Positions 7,651 through 13,858 of a DNA stretch of 34,333 nucleotides are shown piece after piece. The stretch spans positions 1-34,333 of the forward strand of contig CAZABC010000023.1 of assembly GCA_964483405.1 (NCBI GenBank), in the 5' to 3' direction. A program made the translations under genes and the position numbers. The notes under the pieces are model-generated. The model was not told the origin of the DNA, ran no database searches, and saw only the letters and a list, made by a program, of their open reading frames with translations. How positions within the stretch are numbered: the first letter of the stretch is position 1; the number at the start of each line of letters is the position of its first letter. The DNA is from CAZABC01 sp964483405 (GTDB lineage: Bacteria; Chloroflexota; Limnocylindria; Limnocylindrales; CSP1-4).

Positions 7651-8691
7651 TCAGACGACCGCGGGCTCGAGCATCGTGAGGGTGCCGGCGTCGGCGTCGA
7701 CCTCGGCGGCGACGCCGACGGGCACGGTGAACTGGCGCTCCTGGTGGCCGATCATCGCGCCCTGGTAGGCGGGCACGCCGAGCGGCCGGACGTGCTCGTC
7801 GAGCACCTCCTCGAGGGTGAGCGACCCGTAGCTCCCCTCGCCGGGCTCGCACCGGCTGCACGAGCCGAAGACGAAGCCGCGGATCCGGCCGAGCAGGCCG
7901 CACAGGCGCAGCTGGGTCAGCATCCGGTCGACCCGGTAGACCTCCTCGCGCACGTCCTCCAGGAAGAGGACGGCGCCGTCGAAGGACGGCACGTACGGCG
8001 AGCCCACCAGGGCCGACAGCACGGTCAGGTTGCCGCCGACCAGCCGGCCCCGCGAGCGGCCCGGGGTGATCGTGCGCGTCCGGTTCTCGCGCTGGACGAG
8101 GCGGTCCTGGGTCCCGGGCGGATTGGTCATCGCGACCGCCTCGCCCTCGAACACCACGCGCCGGAAGTGGTCGGCGGAGAAGGCGGGCCAGGTGGCCAGC
8201 AGGTTCGGGGAGTGGAACGAGACGAGCCCCGTCCTCGCCCCGAGCCCGCAGTGCAGGCCGGTCAGGTCGCTGAACCCCGCGACCACCTTCGGGTTGCGGC
8301 GGATCATCTCCCAGTCGAGGTGGGGAAGCAGGCGCGCGCAGCCCCAGCCCCCGGTGATCGCGAGGACGGCCTTCACCCCCGGCTCGGCGAAGAAGCGGTT
8401 GACGTCGGCCGCGCGGTCCTCGTCCTTCCCGGCGAGGTAGCCGTGGCGGTCGCGGACGTGCGCGCCGAGGCGGGGCTCGAGGGAGAACGCGCGCGCGACC
8501 TCCTGGGCGATCTCGACGTCGGCCGACTCCCAGAGGGCCGAGGCCGGGGCCACGAGGCCGGCCACGTCGCCCGGGCGCAGTCGGGGAGGCTTGATCGCCG
8601 CGGCCGGCGAGGGCGCGGCGAGCACGGCTCCGGCCGCGCCCGGGGCGAGCGCGGCCGGAGCCGAGGCGGCGAGGAAGTCCCGGCGCCTCAT
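7651..8691 (-). CDS. LD-carboxypeptidase (S66 family), Tat-exported
   Basis: Serine peptidase of family S66 (LdcA/MccF type), which removes C-terminal D-Ala from muramoyl tetrapeptides or cleaves related amide bonds. The protein is 346 residues. The N-terminus MRRRDFLAASAPAAL is a twin-arginine signal, so the enzyme is exported. The Ser-Glu-His triad can be placed: Ser141 in GFSDLTGLH, Glu245 in FLEDVRE and His316 in GHQERQFTVPVG. The oxyanion-side motif reads ITGGWGCARLLP where cytoplasmic LdcA proteins have RGGYG. It lies ten bases after the DapB-like gene and 18 before the amidotransferase-like gene, in one operon. A role in peptidoglycan or peptide turnover outside the cytoplasm is inferred from the export signal. 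MccF-like self-immunity is an alternative, but no microcin genes are seen. Confidence 0.88.
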   Translation of the reverse strand: MRRRDFLAASAPAALAPGAAGAVLAAPSPAAAIKPPRLRPGDVAGLVAPASALWESADVEIAQEVARAFSLEPRLGAHVRDRHGYLAGKDEDRAADVNRFFAEPGVKAVLAITGGWGCARLLPHLDWEMIRRNPKVVAGFSDLTGLHCGLGARTGLVSFHSPNLLATWPAFSADHFRRVVFEGEAVAMTNPPGTQDRLVQRENRTRTITPGRSRGRLVGGNLTVLSALVGSPYVPSFDGAVLFLEDVREEVYRVDRMLTQLRLCGLLGRIRGFVFGSCSRCEPGEGSYGSLTLEEVLDEHVRPLGVPAYQGAMIGHQERQFTVPVGVAAEVDADAGTLTMLEPAVV

Positions 8692-8701
8692 CTCGCGGGG
8701 G

Positions 8702-9703
8702 CTACTTGCCGCCGGCGAAGGAGGGCAGGGCGAGGCTGCGCATCGTGTGCAGCCCCGGGGCCGCCGCCAGCACCTTGGGGATCGTGTTGACGGTGATCGA
8801 CGTGGTGGCGATGTCCCCGTGGTAGCCGCCGATCGCCTTGACGTGGAGCTGCGGCGAGCCCTCGATCCTCACGCTGTCGTAGGTCTCGGGCGCCCCGAGG
8901 TACGCCTCCATGTGGAGGGCGATGGCGGGCTGGCCGCCCACGTAGCCGATGCCGTCCTGGATGATCCCGCAGACCCTGCCCGCCTCGACCTTCAGGAACG
9001 GGCTCTCGACCGGCGCCTCGGCGATCTTCGGCTGGATCTCGTCCGTGATCCGGTCGAGCTTCCAGCCGAGCCCGTCGGCGATCATCGCCACCGACTCGGT
9101 GAGCCCCACGTGGCGCACGGTGAGGGCCTTCACCTTCTCCGCGAACCGCTCCGGGGTGAGGCCGGAGCCGATCTTCTGCTGGAACGGCAGCCGGCGGATG
9201 CGCGCGTCCTGGATCCGGTCGACCCGGACCGAGTCGACCCGCTCGCAGATGGCGGTGAGGGCGAGCGGCAGCGCGTCCATCGCGAAGCCCGGGTTGACGC
9301 CCGTGCCGACCACCGCCACCTTCGCCTTCTTCGCCGCGGCGTCGATCTTCCGCGCGAGGGGCCGGTTCGAGAACCAGGGGTAGGACAGCTCCTCGGTCGT
9401 CGAGACGATCGGGACCTTGAGCCTGAGGACGGTCTCGATCTGCGGCCACGTGGCCTTGAGCGCCGAGCTCGTGCACAGGACCGCGACCTGCGGCTTCGTC
9501 TTCCGGATCGCGGCGACCGGGTCGGCCGTCACCTTCACGCCGGCCCTCTTCCCGAGGCCCACCACCTCGCCGAGGTCCCGGCCCGCCTTGGCGGGGTCGA
9601 TGTCCACGGCGGACACGATCTTGAAGTTCTTCCGGGCCGCGAGCTGGCGGGCCACTCCCGCCCCGATCGGCCCCAGGCCCATGATCATCACCTTGGTCGG
9701 CAT
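8702..9703 (-). CDS. DapB-like / diaminopentanoate dehydrogenase-like oxidoreductase
   Basis: NAD(P)-binding oxidoreductase with the dihydrodipicolinate-reductase N-terminal fold, 333 residues from ATG 9703. KVMIMGLGPIGAGVARQLA (residues 4-22) is the Rossmann nucleotide-binding motif, and VDIDPAKAGRDLGEV carries the acidic residue after the second strand. PIVSTTEELSYPW and GTGVNPGFAMDALPLAL match the family that includes 2,4-diaminopentanoate dehydrogenase rather than lysine-pathway DapB (about 270 residues, with a typical catalytic His-His motif not seen here). AAGGAG sits nine bases before the ATG and decides the start. It leads the operon with LD-carboxypeptidase and the amidotransferase-like gene, which suggests use of a diamino or D-amino acid freed from peptides; that link is inference. 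Confidence 0.8.
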   Translation of the reverse strand: MPTKVMIMGLGPIGAGVARQLAARKNFKIVSAVDIDPAKAGRDLGEVVGLGKRAGVKVTADPVAAIRKTKPQVAVLCTSSALKATWPQIETVLRLKVPIVSTTEELSYPWFSNRPLARKIDAAAKKAKVAVVGTGVNPGFAMDALPLALTAICERVDSVRVDRIQDARIRRLPFQQKIGSGLTPERFAEKVKALTVRHVGLTESVAMIADGLGWKLDRITDEIQPKIAEAPVESPFLKVEAGRVCGIIQDGIGYVGGQPAIALHMEAYLGAPETYDSVRIEGSPQLHVKAIGGYHGDIATTSITVNTIPKVLAAAPGLHTMRSLALPSFAGGK

Positions 9704-9757
9704 TGGCTTCGGCTCCTTGCAGGTCGCGCCTCGCCGCCGGGCGGCGGGGCGGAGCGG

Positions 9758-9777
9758 ATCATAACCCTTGCTAGAAT
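9758..9777. promoter_or_regulatory. Divergent promoter for the DapB-like operon and GT39 gene
   Basis: The minus strand reads TATGAT (9763 down to 9758) ahead of the DapB-like gene. The plus strand reads TAGAAT (9772-9777) ahead of the GT39 gene. The two boxes lie eight bases apart on opposite strands. No -35 match is evident for either. The plus-strand box is only seven bases before the first plausible (CTG) codon of the GT39 frame. Confidence 0.4.
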
Positions 9778-9784
9778 CCGCCGC

Positions 9785-11254
9785 CTGAGCCCAAGGGATC
9801 GCGACTCGCCCCTGCCCCCCCCGGGGAGACTTCTCGGCACGGCCGTCCTGTGCGCGGCGGCGGTCACCGCCGGCGTGGGCCTCGCCCACGAGAACGTCTC
9901 GCTCGACGGGGCCCAGCAGCTCCTCTGGACGCAGGAGTGGCGCCTGGGCTACGGCCTGCAGCCGCCCCTGTACACGTGGCTGCTGCGCTCGCTGTTCCTC
10001 GCCTTCGGCGTGAGCCTGCCGGTCATGGCCGCCTTCAAGGAGGGGCTGCTCCTCCTCGCCGCGGTCCTCGTCTACCGGGCCGGCCGGCGGCTCTCCGGCG
10101 ACGCCACCACCGCCGCGCTCGGAGCGCTCGGCCTGCTGCTGCTGCCGCAGTTCAGCTACGAGTCGCACCGGGACCTGAGCCACACCGTGCTCGCCACGGC
10201 CCTCGTCGCGGCGACCCTCGACGTCGCGACCCGCCTCCGGGAGCGGCCGCGCGGCCTCCTCTACGCCCTCCTCGGCCTCGCCGCCGGGCTCGCCCTGCTC
10301 AGCAAGTGGAACGCGGCGATCTTCCTCGCTTCTCTCCTCGCTGCCGCCCTGAGCCTCCCGTCGTGGCGGCCCGTGTTCGCCGACCGCCGGATGCTGATCG
10401 CCGTCGCCGTCGCCGCCGCGGTCGTCCTTCCCCACGCGTGGTGGGCGGCGCGGGGCGGCTTCGACGCCGCGGTGCAGAGAGAGGCGGTCGAGCGGCTGGG
10501 TCTGGCCGACGGCTCCCCCTGGCTCGGGGGACGGCTGCGCGACCTCGGCCACGTCGCCCTGACCGCGGTCGCGTTCGCCGCGCCCCTCGCGGCGGCGGCG
10601 GCCTGGAGCCGGAGGGCGGGCGCGCCCATCCCCGAGCCGCCCGGCGCGGCGGACGGGCGGCGCTTCCTGGAGCGCCTGGCGGCGGCGCAGGTCGGTCTCG
10701 TCCTCGGGGGGACGCTTCTGCTCGGGGTCGGGAACCACCGCGCCCGCTGGCTCCTGCCGCTCTTCTTCTTCCTGCCCCTCCTCGCGGCGATGAGGCTGCG
10801 TCCCGGGCCCTCCGGCGCGCGGCGCTTCGCGATCGCCTCCGTCCTCGCCCTTCTGCTCGCCGCGGTCGCGGTCTTCGGCTGGGTGCTCGTCCTCCCGCTC
10901 GCCGGCCGCTGGACGCGCTACAACGTCCCCTACGCGGCCCTCGCCCGCGAGATCGGCCGGGGCGACGTACGGAACGTGCTGGCCGAGGACTACTGGGGCG
11001 CGGGCTGCCTGCGCCTGAGCTACCCGCACGCGGCGGTGTTCGGGGCCAACCGGCCGCGCTACGCACGGCCGCGGCCGGGGCCCACCCTCGTCGTGTGGCG
11101 GGGAGAGGCGATCCCGCCCGAGCTGCTCGCGGCGCTGCCGGGCTACGGCATCGAGGCGCCGCGGGCCGGCGCGGCGCGCCTCACCCGGCTGCCGTACCGG
11201 CTCGCCCCGCGGGGGGAGCAGGCCTTCGGCTGGTTCGTCGCCGAGCGCCGCTGA
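9785..11254 (+). CDS. GT39-family membrane glycosyltransferase (ArnT/PMT-like)
   Basis: Polytopic membrane protein of the dolichyl-phosphate-mannose/ArnT glycosyltransferase superfamily, about 490 residues. A first hydrophobic segment (LLGTAVLCAAAVTAGVGLA) is followed by NVSLDGAQQLLWTQEW and QPPLYTWLLRSLF. This is the family's first periplasmic loop, in which an acidic residue and the PPL motif bind the lipid-linked sugar. About eight further hydrophobic segments follow (for example WLLPLFFFLPLLAAM), then a soluble C-terminal domain with AEDYWGAGCLRL. The start is uncertain. No ATG, GTG or TTG lies in frame between the opposing gene and the first membrane segment; CTG 9785 is used here, and GTG 9875 would delete most of that segment. 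Its role is probably transfer of a sugar to a lipid or protein at the outer face of the inner membrane; the acceptor is unknown. Confidence 0.75.
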   Translation: MSPRDRDSPLPPPGRLLGTAVLCAAAVTAGVGLAHENVSLDGAQQLLWTQEWRLGYGLQPPLYTWLLRSLFLAFGVSLPVMAAFKEGLLLLAAVLVYRAGRRLSGDATTAALGALGLLLLPQFSYESHRDLSHTVLATALVAATLDVATRLRERPRGLLYALLGLAAGLALLSKWNAAIFLASLLAAALSLPSWRPVFADRRMLIAVAVAAAVVLPHAWWAARGGFDAAVQREAVERLGLADGSPWLGGRLRDLGHVALTAVAFAAPLAAAAAWSRRAGAPIPEPPGAADGRRFLERLAAAQVGLVLGGTLLLGVGNHRARWLLPLFFFLPLLAAMRLRPGPSGARRFAIASVLALLLAAVAVFGWVLVLPLAGRWTRYNVPYAALAREIGRGDVRNVLAEDYWGAGCLRLSYPHAAVFGANRPRYARPRPGPTLVVWRGEAIPPELLAALPGYGIEAPRAGAARLTRLPYRLAPRGEQAFGWFVAERR

Positions 11255-11264
11255 GGCCCCGGTC

Positions 11265-12095
11265 TCAGCGGAGGTGCTTGATCAGGATGACCTCGTTGCC
11301 CCGCTCGTTGTGCATCATCTCGTCGACGATCTCCCTCGCGAGCAGGAGCCCGAAGCCCCCGGGGCGCAGGCCGGTCTCGGCCCGGGTCTCCGCCACCGCG
11401 AGCGGGTCGTCGGGCCGGTTCACCGCGGCGTGGGCGACCCGAGCGAGGTCGAAGCCGGGTCCGGGGTCGACCAGGTGGAACACCATCGTCCGCGCGGTGC
11501 GGACCGCGGTGACCTCCACGACCTGGTCGGGGTCGAAGCGCCCCCCGTGCTCCATCGCGTTCATCAGCACCTCGCGGAACGCGAACATGAAGTCGTCGCG
11601 CGGGGACTCGGGCACGTCCGATCGCAGCTCGGTGAGGAAGTTCACGAGCCGCTCGGCGCTGAGGAGGCGGCAGTTCACCCGCACGTGCATCCAGTCGGGC
11701 GTCGCGGAGAGGACCTCGATCCCGTCCTTCCAGTGGTCGGCCCCCGCCGCGCGGGCCAGCATGTCCGCGATCTCGGAGGCGTCGAAGGGCGCGCTGAAGC
11801 AGGCGAAGACGCGCTTGCGCAGCGCGGCGATCACCTGCTCCGGCGTCGTCCTCGGGGCGAGGAGCACGATCCGAACGCCGGGACGGGCCGCACGGATCTC
11901 GTCGAGGAGGCCCTCGTCCTCGGCCGGGTCCGTGTCGGGGGCGGTCACGAGGACGTCGAAGGCCCGCCGGCGCACCCGGCGCACGGCGTCCGTCGAGCCG
12001 ACCGCCACGTCGATCGTGTGGCCCTCGACGAGCGGCGAGGAGCGCAACGCCGCGAGCAGGCCGGGTTCGGGCTCGACCATCAGGATCCGCGCCAT
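11265..12095 (-). CDS. Pseudo-receiver fused to RsbW-like HATPase
   Basis: Two-domain signalling protein of 276 residues from ATG 12095 (GAGG four bases upstream). Residues 1-115 have the receiver fold pattern (RILMVEPEPG start, FDVLVTAP strand, VFACFSAPFD end). The phospho-acceptor position is Ala52 instead of Asp and the conserved Lys is Ala102, so it cannot work as a normal receiver. Residues ~140-276 form an HATPase_c domain of the anti-sigma/RsbW serine-kinase type: N box FREVLMNAMEHGG (Glu175, Asn179, His183), DPGPGFD (210-216) and GGFGLLLAREI. It may act as a switch kinase or anti-sigma factor tuned by an unconventional input. No anti-anti-sigma (STAS) partner or sigma factor gene is adjacent. 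It is divergent from the aldo/keto reductase and convergent with the GT39 gene, ten bases apart. Confidence 0.85.
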   Translation of the reverse strand: MARILMVEPEPGLLAALRSSPLVEGHTIDVAVGSTDAVRRVRRRAFDVLVTAPDTDPAEDEGLLDEIRAARPGVRIVLLAPRTTPEQVIAALRKRVFACFSAPFDASEIADMLARAAGADHWKDGIEVLSATPDWMHVRVNCRLLSAERLVNFLTELRSDVPESPRDDFMFAFREVLMNAMEHGGRFDPDQVVEVTAVRTARTMVFHLVDPGPGFDLARVAHAAVNRPDDPLAVAETRAETGLRPGGFGLLLAREIVDEMMHNERGNEVILIKHLR

Positions 12096-12120
12096 GGTGA
12101 CCTCGGGGAAAGCAGAGGCC

Positions 12121-12150
12121 ATTGTAGGCGGCACCCCTCTCGGCCACAAT
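12121..12150. promoter_or_regulatory. Divergent promoter between pseudo-receiver kinase and aldo/keto reductase
   Basis: The 74-base divergent gap holds TACAAT on the minus strand (12126 down to 12121), leaving a short leader with GAGG before ATG 12095. The plus strand has CACAAT (12145-12150), followed by GAGGAGG before ATG 12170. No convincing -35 elements are visible. Confidence 0.4.
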
Positions 12151-12169
12151 CGCCCCCGAGGAGGCGCCC

Positions 12170-13135
12170 ATGCAGAGGAGAGAGTTCGTGGCCCGGGCGG
12201 CGGGGGCGAGCGCCGCTTTGTCGCTGTTCCCGGCGGGGCTCGCCGGCGTGGAGCGCGAGACGGGGCCGGGCGGCCTCGAGCGGCGCGCCCTGGGGAGAAC
12301 CGGCGAGACGCTGTCCGTGATCGGCTTCGGCGGCATCGTCGTGAAGGACGCCACGGCGGCGGAGGCGTCCGCCCGCGTGCGCGCGGCGATCGACGCCGGC
12401 GTCAACTACTTCGACGTGGCCCCGAGCTACGGGAACGCCGAGGACATGCTCGGCCCGGCGCTCGAGCCCTTCCGCAAGGCCGTCTTCCTCGCCTGCAAGA
12501 CGCAGGGGCGCACGAAGGAGGCGGCCACCGCCGAGCTCGAGAGCTCCCTGCGCAAGATGCGCACCGACCACTTCGACCTGTACCAGCACCACGCGGTGAC
12601 GAAGAAGGCCGACGTCGACACGATCCTCGGCCCGGGCGGCGCGATGGAGGCCTTCGAGGCGGCGAAGAAGGCGGGCAAGGTGCGCTTCTTCGGCTTCTCC
12701 GCCCACTCGGTCGAGGCGGCCACCGCGCTCATGGACGGCTACGCCTTCGACTCGATCCTCTTCCCGGTGAACTTCGCCACGTGGCACGCCGGTGGCTTCG
12801 GCCCGCAGGTCCTCGCGAAGGCCAAGGAGAAGGGGATGGGCATCCTCTGCCTCAAGGCGATGGCGAAGGGACCCTGGCCGCAGGGCGCCGAGCGGCGCTA
12901 CCCGAAGTGCTGGTACGAGCCCCTCGACACCCCCGAGGCGGCGGCGATGGGCCTGCGCTTCACGCTGTCCCACCCGGTCACGGCGGCCATCCCCCCGGGG
13001 GACGAGACGCTCTTCGCGCTGGCGCTGAAGCTCGCCGCGACGCTCGAGCCGCTCTCCGCCGCGGAGGCCGAGGCGATCAAGACGAGAGGCCTCGCCCAGG
13101 CCCCGCTCTTCCGCTACCCGAGCGCCCAGGCCTGA
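12170..13135 (+). CDS. Tat-exported aldo/keto reductase
   Basis: NAD(P)H-dependent aldo/keto reductase of 321 residues. The N-terminus MQRREFVARAAGASAALSLF is a twin-arginine signal, so the enzyme is probably exported folded with its cofactor. The core starts at RRALGRTGETLSVIGFGG. The catalytic tetrad is visible: Asp82 and Tyr87 in YFDVAPSYGNAED, Lys110 in FLACKT and His140/141 in LYQHH. A CWYEP segment near residue 245 contributes one of few cysteines; no four-cysteine ferredoxin-type tail, found in some exported relatives, is present. GAGGAGG eight bases upstream supports ATG 12170. The gene stands alone on the plus strand between a divergent signalling gene and a toxin-antitoxin remnant. 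The substrate is unknown. Confidence 0.9.
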   Translation: MQRREFVARAAGASAALSLFPAGLAGVERETGPGGLERRALGRTGETLSVIGFGGIVVKDATAAEASARVRAAIDAGVNYFDVAPSYGNAEDMLGPALEPFRKAVFLACKTQGRTKEAATAELESSLRKMRTDHFDLYQHHAVTKKADVDTILGPGGAMEAFEAAKKAGKVRFFGFSAHSVEAATALMDGYAFDSILFPVNFATWHAGGFGPQVLAKAKEKGMGILCLKAMAKGPWPQGAERRYPKCWYEPLDTPEAAAMGLRFTLSHPVTAAIPPGDETLFALALKLAATLEPLSAAEAEAIKTRGLAQAPLFRYPSAQA

Positions 13136-13307
13136 CCCGCGCGGCGGGCTGGGCGCGACGCTGGGGTCGGGCCGTCACGCGGCCCGCCTGGTGCACACGG
13201 GGCGCGCCGCGCGCCGGCCCGGGGTGATGGTGGCTGGCTGGCCGCGGGGTGCCGCAATCGTCGGCGCACACCCACGCCAGCGATACCGGCGTTACCGAGG
13301 GGGGCCG

Positions 13308-13313
13308 TAGAAT
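13308..13313 (+). promoter_or_regulatory. Candidate -10 box for the DUF104/PIN pair
   Basis: TAGAAT in CCGTAGAATGACC lies 18 bases before the antitoxin ATG at 13332, with GAGGTGG between them as ribosome site. This is the third copy of the TAGAAT hexamer ahead of a gene in this window. The partial repeat TACCGGCGTTACCG just upstream (13284-13297) could be an operator half-site pair, but this is weak. Confidence 0.4.
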
Positions 13314-13331
13314 GACCTGCGAGGTGGCGTC

Positions 13332-13574
13332 ATGACGATCGACGTCGAGGCGATCTACGAGAACGGGGTCCTCAAACTCAAGCGGCCCGTGAACCTGCCT
13401 GAGCGAGCCGAGGTCCACGTGACGATCGAGGCGCCGGACGTCGCCCGGACACCGCTCGGTCGCAAGCTGCTCGAGCTGCGCTCCCGGATCACGAAGTCTG
13501 GAGCACCCGCTCTCGGCTGGGACGAGATCGAGAACGAAGTGGCGTCGCGCAGGGGTGGCTGGCGAGAAGCGTGA
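13332..13574 (+). CDS. AF2212-like (DUF104) antitoxin
   Basis: Small antitoxin of the DUF104/AF2212-like family, 80 residues. The N-terminal half shows the family beta-hairpin pattern MTIDVEAIYENGVLKLKRPV, and NLPERAEVHVTIE completes the DNA-binding or dimer domain. The C-terminal half (LGRKLLELRSRI...WDEIENEV) is the helical toxin-binding tail seen when the partner is a PIN toxin. GAGGTGG lies before the ATG. The stop codon overlaps the ATG of the next gene by one base (TGATG), the usual coupling of such pairs. Because the toxin is internally deleted, this antitoxin is probably an orphan. It may persist by chance or because it represses or neutralises another locus. Confidence 0.85.
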   Translation: MTIDVEAIYENGVLKLKRPVNLPERAEVHVTIEAPDVARTPLGRKLLELRSRITKSGAPALGWDEIENEVASRRGGWREA

Positions 13575-13799
13575 TGAGGCTCACCTTCGTGGACGCGGCG
13601 GTGCTGATCGCGGCGGCCCGAGGTGGCAGCGAGCAAGCCGCTCGCGCCATGGAGATCCTCGACGACCCCGAGCGCGAGTTTGCCGCGAGTCCCTTTCTGC
13701 GCTTGGAAGTGCTTCCCCAAGCCGTCTTCAACGCCCTCGCGCTCGATCCACCGCGCCCGCGCCGTCAGGGTCGTGACGATCCACCCCGAGCCCCGTTAG
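13574..13799 (+). pseudogene. PIN-domain toxin with internal deletion
   Basis: The start is a normal VapC-type PIN toxin of the DUF104-linked family: MRLTFVDAAVLIAAARGG, then LDDPEREFAASPFLRLEVLP up to about base 13730. The same frame then becomes meaningless, but the +1 frame from about 13740 reads SIHRARAVRVVTIHPEPR and stops at TAG 13797. That is the expected C-terminal strand of this same toxin family. About 75-85 middle codons are therefore missing, with a frame change at the junction near 13727-13742. The lost part contains the central acidic residues of the PIN active site, so no nuclease can be made. The original frame stays open to 14065, antisense to the S9-SUMF1 gene, but that part is not toxin-like. 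Comparison with family sequences is from memory, not a search. Confidence 0.8.
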
Positions 13800-13858
13800 T
13801 TTGGATTGCGGGTAGCCGGGCGCGGTCCTCGCGTCGCTCCCAGTGGAGGACGGCGTCG

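Noticed and set aside
9768..9790. TTG 9768 as start of the GT39 gene
   Set aside because: It is out of frame with the protein and meets a TGA after six codons.
9850..13227. Long plus-strand frame spanning GT39, the pseudo-receiver gene and the aldo/keto reductase
   Set aside because: It crosses three real genes out of frame, including one on the opposite strand. No recognisable protein features.
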